Part shown: positions 23,593 through 31,752 of the stretch, in pieces | Numbering within the stretch: position 1 is the stretch's first letter | How the letters are laid out: each line of letters begins with the position of its first letter | NCBI RefSeq assembly: GCF_000826545.1 | Contig: NZ_CDME01000003.1 | Coordinates: forward strand, 190,763 to 254,762 | Reading direction: 5' to 3' | DNA length: 64,000 nt | Source of the DNA: Kibdelosporangium sp. MJ126-NF4 | GTDB taxonomy: Bacteria > Actinomycetota > Actinomycetes > Mycobacteriales > Pseudonocardiaceae | Notes under the pieces: model-generated | The model's database searches: none | Told to the model about the DNA's origin: nothing | Seen by the model: the letters and a program-made list of their open reading frames with translations, nothing else | Translations under genes and position numbers: made by a program

Positions 23593-24681
23593 CTAACGCT
23601 TCTGGGAGAACGGGAACCAGCTGTAGAAGTCGTCGCCGGACATCGGCTCGTCGCTGAACTCGCGGCGGACCTGGTAGGCCAGTGTGCCCATCCGGTCGCT
23701 CAACTCCACCTGCGCGACCAGGTCCTCCGGCAGGAAGTTCCCGCCGCCTGACAGGCCGTACAACCCACCAGCCAGCGCTCCGGTGGCCGCGCTGTCGCCC
23801 GCGATCGTGGTCGCACGGCCGACCACGTACTCGAAGCGGTGCTCGGAGATGGCCGCCCGTGCCGCGATGGCAAGCGCGCCAACGGCTGTCTCACTGTCCC
23901 CGAAGCTCTCGACCGCGGCGGGATCGAGCTTCAGCTCCGGCTCGAACTGGGCCTCGACGACCTTCGACAGCGCGTCGTGGACCTGCTGGTGGCCGTTCCA
24001 GTGGGTCAGTTCGAACCGTGCGGCGTCGATGGCGCAGATGGGGTTCTTGACGGTCAGCAAGTACTGCACCATCACCGCGTACGCACCGGCGGCGAGATAC
24101 GCGTTGGGATGGCCGTGGGTCAGCGCGGCGATCCGGGCGCCGAGGGTGAACACCTCGCCGAGATCCGTGCTCCACAACGCCGCGACACCCGCCCGGCTGA
24201 GCGGAGAGCTGCCCTGGGCACGGTTGAGTGGCTTGTCGATCGTGCCGAAGGTGCCCGTCCTGGCGAACTCGCGGATCGCGTCGACCGTGGTGCGATCCGC
24301 CCAGCGCCGTTCGAAAAGCTCACTCGCGCGCGGGAACCAGCCGTCCTGCTCGCCCATCATCCAGCGGCGCATGGCCAGCGCCACTTCCTGTACGGGATCA
24401 GTCCGCTCGTACCAGGTGGCGCGCACGTGTGCACGGACCATGCCGTCCAACGCCATCAGCATCAGCTGCGTGTCCGACGTGATCGCGCCTGGCGTGCCGA
24501 ACACGTTCGTGAACTGCTGCGGGCCGTGCTGGCCGTGCCGCTTCAGGATGTCGGCGGGCTTGTCGAACCGGACCGCCGCGCCCAGCGCGCCGCCGATCGC
24601 GTGGCCACGCAACCAGCCCCGCAGCGAGATGTCCACGCTGGCGAGGTTGCGGACGTCGAGGCCGATCTTCCAGTCGGGCAT
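23593..24681 (-). CDS. ADP-ribosylglycohydrolase-like protein, candidate immunity to the ART toxin
   Basis: 362 residues from ATG 24681, sharing one base with the stop of the preceding gene (TGATG). DraG/ARH-family all-helical fold: GHAIGGALGAAVRFDK start, ITSDTQLMLMA (T68-S-D70-T71, canonical T-D-D-T), THGHPNAYLAAGAYA, and AGDSAATGALAGGLYGL (canonical GDxDTxGAIAG). Asp70 and Asp296 are kept, but S69 and A298 replace two usual Mg ligands. DraG/ARH enzymes remove ADP-ribose from proteins; Tri1, an ARH-type protein, protects against the ADP-ribosylating toxin Tre1. As last gene of an operon whose toxin carries an ART domain, immunity is the best guess, perhaps by binding rather than catalysis. 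Confidence 0.8.
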   Translation of the reverse strand: MPDWKIGLDVRNLASVDISLRGWLRGHAIGGALGAAVRFDKPADILKRHGQHGPQQFTNVFGTPGAITSDTQLMLMALDGMVRAHVRATWYERTDPVQEVALAMRRWMMGEQDGWFPRASELFERRWADRTTVDAIREFARTGTFGTIDKPLNRAQGSSPLSRAGVAALWSTDLGEVFTLGARIAALTHGHPNAYLAAGAYAVMVQYLLTVKNPICAIDAARFELTHWNGHQQVHDALSKVVEAQFEPELKLDPAAVESFGDSETAVGALAIAARAAISEHRFEYVVGRATTIAGDSAATGALAGGLYGLSGGGNFLPEDLVAQVELSDRMGTLAYQVRREFSDEPMSGDDFYSWFPFSQKR

Positions 24682-26516
24682 CAGGAGCCGTCCGCGGCCG
24701 ACAGTTCCACGATCTGGCCCCAGTGCAGATAATCCCCGGTCGCCTGCGGCAGGATGTACGCCTGCACGCCGCCGGGCCGGGTCTCACCGTCCTGGGTGAC
24801 GCACGAGACGACCGTCCACTCGCCGGTCAGCCGCAGCCGCCGCGGCGAGTCGTCGCCGTGCAGGACGGGCACGATCTGCTCGACCGTGGTGCCGGGCACG
24901 TAGACGAGATTCGACGTCGGCGGGCCGAACTGCTCCACGTCCAGGTCGCTGACCTTGACGTACCGGAACTGCTCGAAGTTCTCCAGCGGCGGCGACGGCG
25001 GGATCGGCACGTCGAGCACCTCGTAGGTCTCCAGCAACTCGTCCGAGTCACGCTGCAAGCTGGGGTAGTTCTGCCACAGCTGGCCCATGATGTACGTCGC
25101 GGCCTGGCCGACCGTGTCGAAGACGTGCTCCATCTCGCGCCGGTCCTCGGTTTCCGAGTACCAGAACGCCGCCCAACGGTCGCCCGCTCGGACCATGCAC
25201 CACGCCTGGTCCTTCACCCGGCCGATGCCGTAGTGGCGTTTACTGACCCGGAACCGGGAAGCCATGTCCGCCAATGCATACGCCGCTCGGTCGTAGTCCT
25301 CCCACGGCACGGCTTCGGGCTCCGGCCGTCCCATCGCCATCGCCGAGGCACGATCCAGCGCGAACCTCGGCACGGACTTCGGCGGCCGGTAACCGGACGA
25401 CCGGATGTGCTGGACGAAGTCCGGCGCGAGCGCGATCCCGTGCTGCCGCAGGTAGTACGCGACGGCAGCGGGCCACACCCACCTGCCGTCGGTGAGGAAA
25501 GCCATCGGCACAAGGCTTTCCCGTTCCGGGTGCAACAGGTCCGCGGTATACCCGCGAGACGACAACACAACCCGGCCGTTGTCCAGGAAGGACAGTATGG
25601 CGTCCTTTTCCGACTCGGCGATCGCGGGCCGGTAGACGTACGGGCGGTCGTTGTTGGTGAACCCGTCGAACAACCGGGCCAGCAAGGTGTAGGGCTTGTC
25701 CTGTGGTGCTGTCTCGTTGCCCAGGTTCTGCCGGTCGGTGCTCGCGGACTGCTCGTAGGCCCGCAAGGCACCTTGTGCCATCGCGGCCGGAATCGCCCGC
25801 GCGTGCCTCGGCAGAGTCCACAGGTCACTGAAGCAGTCGTGGGCGTCGCCGTCCTCGGGGAACTCGTCGCCGAACTCGACGGTCGCCGGGGCGCCGCGCT
25901 TGAGCTCGTACTTCGCCGTGAACCAGGCGCCAAGGGACGGTCGGTAGGACACCAGCCGCAACCGGTGGAACCACTGCCCGACCATGGCGGGCGGGGACCA
26001 CTCGTGCACCGCGTCGTCGTCCAGCGTCACTCGGGACCGCAAGGTCACCTGGTCACCCATCGCGTGACACTCGATGCTGATCCGCTGCCACCCGGTCGGC
26101 GCGGCGGCGACGACGGAGACACTCAGGTCCGTCACGATCGAGCTGATGCTTGGCTCAGCGGCGTCATCGTCCTGCGGTATCGGCTGGGGGAACCGCAGTA
26201 GGTCCTCCTCCTGCCGTCCCGGCCACACCTGGTGCCGGACCTGCACGATCATGGTCTGCGGATCCGGCGCGAGATACCCCAGCAACGGGTCCGGATGCTC
26301 GATCCCGCGGATCCTGAGCGTGAACAGCGCCTCCGGCAGGCTCTCGGAGATCCGCTGGACGAAGCTGCCGTCCTCGATCCGCTCGAAGTCGCGAGACGGC
26401 ACCGTCCCAGCCGGAGCGACGAGATCGACGGTGCCGTCCGACCGCCGGGCGCACCGGTGAACGACGCCCTGGTGCACTGCCAGCAGCACACTGTCCTCTT
26501 GCATGCTCTCGTTCAT
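24681..26516 (-). CDS. Multi-domain protein of the toxin operon, likely composite immunity protein
   Basis: 611 residues from ATG 26516, overlapping the upstream stop as ATGA; earlier in-frame starts would run into that gene. No signal peptide or membrane helix. Residues about 1-240 include a YezG-like pattern (WFHRLRLVSYRPSLGAWFTAKYELKRGA, then FSDLWTLPRHARAIPA) as in some antitoxins. The middle (PMAFLTDGRWVWPAAVAYYLRQHGIALAPDFVQHIRSSGY) looks like another immunity-type module. About 400-470 (RVKDQAWCMVRAGDRWAAFWYSETEDRREMEHVFDTVGQAATYIMGQL) is a third. The C-terminus (EQFRYVKVSDLDVEQFGPPTSNLVYVPGTTVEQIVP) is unassigned. Poly-immunity proteins of this kind occur beside polymorphic toxins; assignment is by pattern and context only. 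Confidence 0.6.
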   Translation of the reverse strand: MNESMQEDSVLLAVHQGVVHRCARRSDGTVDLVAPAGTVPSRDFERIEDGSFVQRISESLPEALFTLRIRGIEHPDPLLGYLAPDPQTMIVQVRHQVWPGRQEEDLLRFPQPIPQDDDAAEPSISSIVTDLSVSVVAAAPTGWQRISIECHAMGDQVTLRSRVTLDDDAVHEWSPPAMVGQWFHRLRLVSYRPSLGAWFTAKYELKRGAPATVEFGDEFPEDGDAHDCFSDLWTLPRHARAIPAAMAQGALRAYEQSASTDRQNLGNETAPQDKPYTLLARLFDGFTNNDRPYVYRPAIAESEKDAILSFLDNGRVVLSSRGYTADLLHPERESLVPMAFLTDGRWVWPAAVAYYLRQHGIALAPDFVQHIRSSGYRPPKSVPRFALDRASAMAMGRPEPEAVPWEDYDRAAYALADMASRFRVSKRHYGIGRVKDQAWCMVRAGDRWAAFWYSETEDRREMEHVFDTVGQAATYIMGQLWQNYPSLQRDSDELLETYEVLDVPIPPSPPLENFEQFRYVKVSDLDVEQFGPPTSNLVYVPGTTVEQIVPVLHGDDSPRRLRLTGEWTVVSCVTQDGETRPGGVQAYILPQATGDYLHWGQIVELSAADGS

Positions 26517-26956
26517 TCGCTGCTCGCCTCGGCGCCAAACTGTCGTTCCCGGCAAGTGTTCTCCATCGGTTCGCCCGCGTCGCGTCGAGCGAAGTCCTCG
26601 TCCCACAGCGTGAAGGTCCGCCGCCGCAACGCCCTGATCAACGCGAGCTCCTGATCGGAGATCTCACGCCCGTCGACGTCGGCCTGGTCCCACAGGCTGT
26701 CGATGGTCTGGTACAGCGCGAAGATGGGGCCGTCGCCGACGAGAAAGTGCCTGCGAGCCTGCTCTGTCTCGTCGATGAACTCGTCCTCGTCGAGCCGGAA
26801 GATGTTCCCGGCCCTGGCGAGTTTGACATCGGCGATGAGCGAGTTGTCCACATCGAACTCGCCGGTGCCGAGATCGAGCAGGTGGCCCTGCCAGCCTCCA
26901 TCCGGGGTGTCCTCCACTTTGTAGGTCTGGGCGTGGTACTTGTAGTAGCCGGTCAT
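26513..26956 (-). CDS. Orphan protein directly after the toxin, candidate cognate immunity protein
   Basis: 147 residues from ATG 26956, ATGA-overlapping the toxin stop, the usual place for an immunity gene. Acidic, soluble, no signal peptide. N-terminal strand-rich part (YYKYHAQTYKVEDTPDGGWQGHLLDLGTGEFDVDNSLIADVKLARAGNIFRLDEDEFI) is followed by a helical part (GDGPIFALYQTIDSLWDQADVDGREISDQELALIRALRRRTFTLW). I do not recognise a family. By position it would neutralise the C-terminal RelA/SpoT-like domain of the toxin (inference). Confidence 0.65.
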   Translation of the reverse strand: MTGYYKYHAQTYKVEDTPDGGWQGHLLDLGTGEFDVDNSLIADVKLARAGNIFRLDEDEFIDETEQARRHFLVGDGPIFALYQTIDSLWDQADVDGREISDQELALIRALRRRTFTLWDEDFARRDAGEPMENTCRERQFGAEASSE

Positions 26957-29900
26957 TCACGGACTCCCTTCTGGTTCAGAGCGGCCCGGAACAACTGCTG
27001 CTCCCGTAGGACGATGGCGTCGATGAGTGCCTTCCCATGGGGATCGTTCTCGTCGGGATTCCGGCGCACCTCGTACGGCGCGTGTTCGAACTCGGCGACG
27101 TCGTCCACCGGATGCAGACGCAGGCGAAGCTCGGCGACGTGATGGATCGTCCTGGTCGGATCGACATCGGTCGGTATCGAGACACTCATCTGGATGTCGC
27201 CGTATCCGGAGTCCTGCGGCTTCCGGAAGCGGTCCTTGAAGTTCACGATCCTGATGTCCGAGTCACGGAAGATCCGGTCGAGTGCCCGGTAGACGTCGAC
27301 CAACCTGGTGAACTGGATGTAGGCGCCCGCGATGTCGACGAGCATGGTCGGGTCACCACGGAACTTGCCTTCAGGAGAGGCGTACCGCTCGGCATCGGTG
27401 CGGTTCTTCAACGCTGTTCTGGGCACCGCGTGCCCACGGAGGTCATGCCCCCACTGCCTGGCCAATGCGGTCAGTTTCTCCTGGGCGATCGCTGCGTCCG
27501 CATACCGGGCATCCAGATAGGACGAGACCGTTTCCCCTGGCTGCATGGAGACTTGCAGTCGGGCGTTGTCCCTCACTCGCCTGTTCTGTCGATCGGCGGT
27601 ATCCGTTATGGCCTGCTGTTCGGCATTCAGGTCGACCGGCCGTGGCGAGCCCGCACATTCGCTCACCGCTTCAGGGCTCTTGGTGTCCACCTCGTGCACG
27701 GCTTCGATCAAGGCGGGGATCGTCTTCGGGTGCACCAGCAGCGACGCGATCGTCTTGGGCTGCGCGAGCAGGGACGGTTCCAGGTAACCCGTCCGCCGCA
27801 TCGCATCCACGAGTTCCGGGTGGTTCGGCAGCCGGTCCCTGATCACCTCGGCGACCGGGAGCTGGATCTTGGCGCCGTTCTCGTCCTTCGCGTCGACCGT
27901 CGAGTTGGCGCGTTCGGCCGCGTCCAACGAAGCCGCGAAGTCCGGCCCATCGAGGTAGGCGCGGACTTCGTCCGGCGTGAGTTTCGTCGGTGGTGGCGCC
28001 TTGTACTCCGGGTCCGCGCCGAACGGAGATTCCGCGCTGTGGGCGAGGAAATCCTCGGCCGTCCGCGGGGGAGCCCCGATTGGCCGGTGCGCGTTGTAGT
28101 CGAATTCAGGCTTGCGCAGTGGCTGCGTGACCGGCGCTGTGTGCGTTTCCTGCCGTACTGGTTGAGGCGCTGCGCCTTGCGGCCGCCGCAACGGTTGCAG
28201 CTGCGCTGTGGCCTGCGTCCGGTTCGGCACGGCCTGCCGGTGGTGGACTGGCTGCCGTACCGGCTGCTGCTGGTGTTGCATCGGTGGCCGGGCGTACGGC
28301 TGTTGCTGTCCGCCGCGGACAGGCTGTGGCCCGGAGTAGACCGGCCGCGGCCCCTGCTGCGACCGCATCGGCGAGACTCCCGGCCGAGGTGCCTGCGACG
28401 CGGGGATTTCCCTCATCTGCACGTAATGTGTGCCGGTCCGCTGGTCGAAGCCGGTGCCGATCACCTTGAACCTGGTGCCGGACGGGAAAAGCACCTCCCG
28501 CTCGTGCGGCCGGTGCGCCAACACCGAGACGTCCCGGCCGGTCAGCGAGTGGATCTGCAACACGACTTTGCCCGGTGTGCGGCTCGGCCCACCCGCCGAG
28601 CCGCTCAGGAAAGCGCGTTCGGTGACCTCGGCGTCATAGCGGTACTGGCTCGCCCGCAGCGCGGGATGGTCAGTGTTGACCACCCGCTGCACGACGCCCT
28701 GGAACGGCGGTAGCTGGTTCAGCGCGGAGTTGACGACCTTGACGTACCCCTCGTAGCGCCGCAACGTCTGGATGTCGTTGGTGCGCAACGCTTCGTTGAC
28801 GACCTTGAACGCGGGCGGCGCGGTGTGCCCGCGCAACGCGATCAGCTGGTCACGCGGGATGTGCTGCAGATGCGGGTTGCTCGCGATGATGCCGTCGATC
28901 CCACCGGCGTCCCGGTACCACGTGTCCAGCCCGTACGACTGCCGCATGTGGTGCACGTCGGCCGAGGTGGCCCGGAAATCCGGCCGGTTCTCGAAGAACA
29001 GCGGCGTGCCTTCGGGCGCGATGAACTTCGGCGGCCGGGTGTCTCCCGTGCCGGGGTTCGCCTCGGATTCGTGGGCATGCCGAGGCCCCACCGGCCGCTC
29101 CGCCGTGCAGGGCGGGGACGTCGTCGGGCCGTTCGAGCTGCCCGGCGCCTCGCCGCGGCGGTACGCCCGGTCCGGACCGTCGGCCGCACGCCAATCCGGA
29201 ACATGCCCAGGCGGCGACGACTGGGAGTGCGGAGTGCTCGTGCCATCCGGCTTGAACGTGGCCCACTCGCCGTTCGGCGGCCATCCCGGCCGCAAGTCCT
29301 TGGGCCCCATGTGCGAACTGCTCGCGAACAGGTTGCCGCGGTCGTCGGTCCACGCGTCCCGGTTCGGTGCGGTCACCTCGCCACCGAGCTCGCGCGACAG
29401 TCGCGCTGCGAACCCGTCCGGCTTGGATCCCGTCTGACATCCGACAAGCAGAACGGGCTGCTTCCCGTCCCACCCGGACGCCCGGATGATGTCGGCGATG
29501 TCCTTGTCAGCCGTGCCGTGCACATCGACGACGAGATGAGTGCCGGACCGCGTCGACGTGATGAGCCGCTCAAGATCCTTGGGGTGATCGGGCGACGCGC
29601 CAGACGCTGGCCGATCATCGTCGGAGAGAACGGGCGGCGGTGACATGTCGAGATTGCCGGAGAACCGCTGCGGCCCGGACTCGGGAAACGCCCCGCCATG
29701 CGGCCGAGGACTGGGCGGGCGCGCCCCGATTCCCACTGCGGGTACGGCCGTATCCCTTGTGGCGCTGGGAGTTTGTTCCGGTGTGAGGTGATCGGGCCGT
29801 CCAGGCGCGGCGGTGTGCGGGCCGCGGTCAGAGCCGGGTGTCGGACTGGGACTGCCCGAAGTGGACGGAATGCCGCTCAGGCCGCCGTTGGTCGCACCCG

Positions 29901-30654
29901 ACGTGGCGCTTTGCGCGATGCTCTCCAGGCTGAAGTTGCCCGAGATCGCGCCTTTCACCGCCGACGAGGCCGCGCCGCCGAGCACTCCGGAGATCGCTCC
30001 CGACTTCGCCGCGTCCAGTGTCAGGTTCGCGTCGGACTCCTCGCGCGTCCCCTTCGCCAGCTGGACCAGCTGGATGCCCGCGTCGGTCGGCACGTTCGCC
30101 GCGACCTCGGTCGCCACCGAGAACACCATCCTGTGCAGCAGGTTCCTGTCGACCTGCTCGCCCAGCCGCTGCACCAGGGTGCGGAAGATCGTCACGATCA
30201 CCTGCCGCGTCGCCAGCTGCGCGGGCATGATCCCGGCCAGTGAGCCGCCGAAGGTGGCGAACGACGCCGCGATCATCGCGATCACCTGGATCACCAACGC
30301 CGCCAGCGCCGCCCGGATCGACAGCTTCGCGTACTCGATCTGCATCGCGCAGGTCCGGCACGCCTTCGCCAGCTGCTCAGAGCCGTCTTTCAGCTTCGTG
30401 AACGCGGCATCGTCGCCCTGCACGAACTTCGCCCAGAACTCGTCGAACTGCTGCGCCGACGGCCCGTCGAAGTTCGCACGTGCCTGCCGCACCGCTCCGT
30501 CCGCCGCCTTCATCGCGGCGTCGATGTCCTTCGCGGCCGTCTCCCACACCTCGGCCAGCCGGATCATCGCGTCCTCGTCGCCATGGGGCCACTCGCCACC
30601 GAGCACCCATGGAGCGATGTCCTTGATGAGATCCGACGGTTCTGGGACGGCCAT
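26953..30654 (-). CDS. Type VII-associated polymorphic toxin: WXG/CpnT-like, caspase-like, ART and RelA/SpoT-like domains
   Basis: 1233 residues from ATG 30654, one base after the WXG100 stop. Residues 1-110 form helical hairpins like WXG/CpnT N-termini; 112-150 is hydrophobic (ALAALVIQVIAMIAASFATFGG). A Pro/Gly/Ser linker runs 215-350. Residues 360-470 hold a caspase-like His/Cys pattern (VVDVHG, His379; LLVGCQTG, Cys406). 545-750 match arginine-type ADP-ribosyltransferases: helical lobe RDQLIALRGHTAPPAFKVVN, Arg657, AFLSGSA (S684/S686), and E718-R-E720 in HEREVLFPSGTRFKV. A Gln/Pro-rich linker spans 755-850. 1040-1225 resemble RelA/SpoT nucleotidyltransferases: Asp1107 in VDIAG, K1140-D-R in NFKDRFRKPQDSGYGDIQM, Glu1175 in VAELRLRL, H1191-x2-YEVR. 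Domains are inferred from motifs; probably an ESX-exported antibacterial or antihost effector. Confidence 0.8.
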   Translation of the reverse strand: MAVPEPSDLIKDIAPWVLGGEWPHGDEDAMIRLAEVWETAAKDIDAAMKAADGAVRQARANFDGPSAQQFDEFWAKFVQGDDAAFTKLKDGSEQLAKACRTCAMQIEYAKLSIRAALAALVIQVIAMIAASFATFGGSLAGIMPAQLATRQVIVTIFRTLVQRLGEQVDRNLLHRMVFSVATEVAANVPTDAGIQLVQLAKGTREESDANLTLDAAKSGAISGVLGGAASSAVKGAISGNFSLESIAQSATSGATNGGLSGIPSTSGSPSPTPGSDRGPHTAAPGRPDHLTPEQTPSATRDTAVPAVGIGARPPSPRPHGGAFPESGPQRFSGNLDMSPPPVLSDDDRPASGASPDHPKDLERLITSTRSGTHLVVDVHGTADKDIADIIRASGWDGKQPVLLVGCQTGSKPDGFAARLSRELGGEVTAPNRDAWTDDRGNLFASSSHMGPKDLRPGWPPNGEWATFKPDGTSTPHSQSSPPGHVPDWRAADGPDRAYRRGEAPGSSNGPTTSPPCTAERPVGPRHAHESEANPGTGDTRPPKFIAPEGTPLFFENRPDFRATSADVHHMRQSYGLDTWYRDAGGIDGIIASNPHLQHIPRDQLIALRGHTAPPAFKVVNEALRTNDIQTLRRYEGYVKVVNSALNQLPPFQGVVQRVVNTDHPALRASQYRYDAEVTERAFLSGSAGGPSRTPGKVVLQIHSLTGRDVSVLAHRPHEREVLFPSGTRFKVIGTGFDQRTGTHYVQMREIPASQAPRPGVSPMRSQQGPRPVYSGPQPVRGGQQQPYARPPMQHQQQPVRQPVHHRQAVPNRTQATAQLQPLRRPQGAAPQPVRQETHTAPVTQPLRKPEFDYNAHRPIGAPPRTAEDFLAHSAESPFGADPEYKAPPPTKLTPDEVRAYLDGPDFAASLDAAERANSTVDAKDENGAKIQLPVAEVIRDRLPNHPELVDAMRRTGYLEPSLLAQPKTIASLLVHPKTIPALIEAVHEVDTKSPEAVSECAGSPRPVDLNAEQQAITDTADRQNRRVRDNARLQVSMQPGETVSSYLDARYADAAIAQEKLTALARQWGHDLRGHAVPRTALKNRTDAERYASPEGKFRGDPTMLVDIAGAYIQFTRLVDVYRALDRIFRDSDIRIVNFKDRFRKPQDSGYGDIQMSVSIPTDVDPTRTIHHVAELRLRLHPVDDVAEFEHAPYEVRRNPDENDPHGKALIDAIVLREQQLFRAALNQKGVRE

Positions 30655-30655
30655 G

Positions 30656-30973
30656 TCAGACCTGCGTGTTCCCGAACGTCTGTGCGCTCGACTCGTCGGT
30701 CTTCCGGTGGGCGTCCGCCTGCGCCTGCAGGTTCTCCGCGATCTGGTTCAGCGCCGCCGCCACCTCACCGACGGCCTTGCTGATCGCGTCCGCCGCGGGC
30801 ACGTAGTCCTTGGCGAAGTTCTGTCCCGCCCCGTCGTCGCCCCACGGCTGGCCCTCGGCCCGCAACCCGGCCTTGAGCGTGGCCGCGTTCTCGGTGAAGC
30901 CCGTGCCGACGCCTGCCAGCCCGGTCGCGCCCGCTTGCACGCCCTCCGGGTCGACGGGCATCTCACCGTTCAT
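30656..30973 (-). CDS. WXG100-family (EsxA-like) protein
   Basis: 105 residues from ATG 30973, with GAGG nine bases upstream inside the YbaB-like gene; ATG 30982 and 30961 are alternatives. Length, lack of cysteine, and two helices around a W-G turn (PWGDDGAGQNFAKDY, Trp44) fit the ESX/WXG100 fold; the second helix is AISKAVGEVAAALNQIAENLQAQADA. Such proteins are exported by type VII systems and dimerise with a partner, here most likely the WXG-like N-terminus of the toxin encoded next. Its start overlaps the YbaB-like gene by 11 bp. Confidence 0.8.
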   Translation of the reverse strand: MNGEMPVDPEGVQAGATGLAGVGTGFTENAATLKAGLRAEGQPWGDDGAGQNFAKDYVPAADAISKAVGEVAAALNQIAENLQAQADAHRKTDESSAQTFGNTQV

Positions 30974-31421
30974 CTTCGTCATCCTCGCCGAGCGGTTCGA
31001 CGCTGACCAGGTCGACACTGAACAGGTCGCGCAACGACGGCGCCCCCGGCACCAGGTCCGGCAGGTCGATCAGGTCGTCGTCAGGGGTGAACCGGCTCGC
31101 CTCGCGCCGCACCTCGGTCCGCACGCTCGCGGCTGCCCTGCGAATCACACGTGTGATCTCCGCCGCCAGCGCCTCGGGGGTGCCGTGTTCGAAGGCGCGT
31201 GACGAGAGCGTCAGTTCGGTCAGCTGGCCGGTCATGTCCACTGTGGCTCGCACGACACCGTCGTCCGAACGCGCCTCGCCGGTCAGCGCGGCCATCCGGG
31301 CCTGCGCCTCCTTGAGGCCCTCGGTGCGGCGGCGCACCTCGTCCATCATGTGGTCGACCTGACGGCGTAGCTCCGCGTTACGCTCGGCAAGGCGCTCGGA
31401 GTCGAAATCCGGCTCGGACAA
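30963..31421 (-). CDS. YbaB/EbfC-like protein heading the toxin operon
   Basis: 152 residues from TTG 31421 (GGGA adjacent upstream); the exact start is uncertain. An N-terminal coiled coil (ERLAERNAELRRQVDHMMDEVRRRTEGLKEAQARM) leads into DGVVRATVDMTGQLTELTLSSRAFEHGTPEALAAEITRVIRRA, the YbaB/EbfC nucleoid-associated fold pattern. EspL-like YbaB proteins are common in ESX loci and in front of WXG100 genes. It is the promoter-proximal gene of the operon 31421-23593 and divergent from the str operon. Confidence 0.75.
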   Translation of the reverse strand: MSEPDFDSERLAERNAELRRQVDHMMDEVRRRTEGLKEAQARMAALTGEARSDDGVVRATVDMTGQLTELTLSSRAFEHGTPEALAAEITRVIRRAAASVRTEVRREASRFTPDDDLIDLPDLVPGAPSLRDLFSVDLVSVEPLGEDDEDER

Positions 31422-31576
31422 GTCCCTGTGCCCCCCGGCTCACGTCGGCGACATCTGTTCTCGCCGGAATGTACCGCTGCCTGTCCACACCGGTGTACTG
31501 ATCATCGCAACCCGGGCAGAACACGCCGCCGTCCAGGTGGCGGCCGCTCCATATGGCCTCGTCGGCGACCCCAGTT

Positions 31577-31605
31577 TTGCCCGCCGGGAACCGGCCAGGT
31601 ATCTT
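31577..31605 (+). promoter_or_regulatory. Candidate str operon promoter
   Basis: TTGCCC (31577-31582), 17-bp spacer, TATCTT (31600-31605). Spacing is ideal and both boxes partly match the housekeeping consensus. Transcription would start near 31612 and run through a structured leader to rpsL. Confidence 0.45.
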
Positions 31606-31752
31606 TGCTAATCGTGCCTGACTGATGTCGGGCCGCTCCGTGTGCCTGTCATCGGTGAAGACCACGACGCAAACGGCACGGAGTCCTCCCAAACCCCGTT
31701 GGGATGCCGCGGTTGTTCCATGTGGCGCTGTCCCGCACGGGCCGCTGAGGAA

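Noticed and set aside
24681..26606. Longer version of the 611-residue gene starting at 26606
   Set aside because: It would overlap the 147-residue gene by over 90 bp and prefix an Arg-rich shadow; ATG 26516 with ATGA overlap is far more natural.
26953..30654. TNT-type NAD glycohydrolase as the toxin's activity
   Set aside because: Despite the CpnT-like N-terminus, the C-terminus lacks TNT-like motifs; ART and RelA/SpoT patterns fit better.
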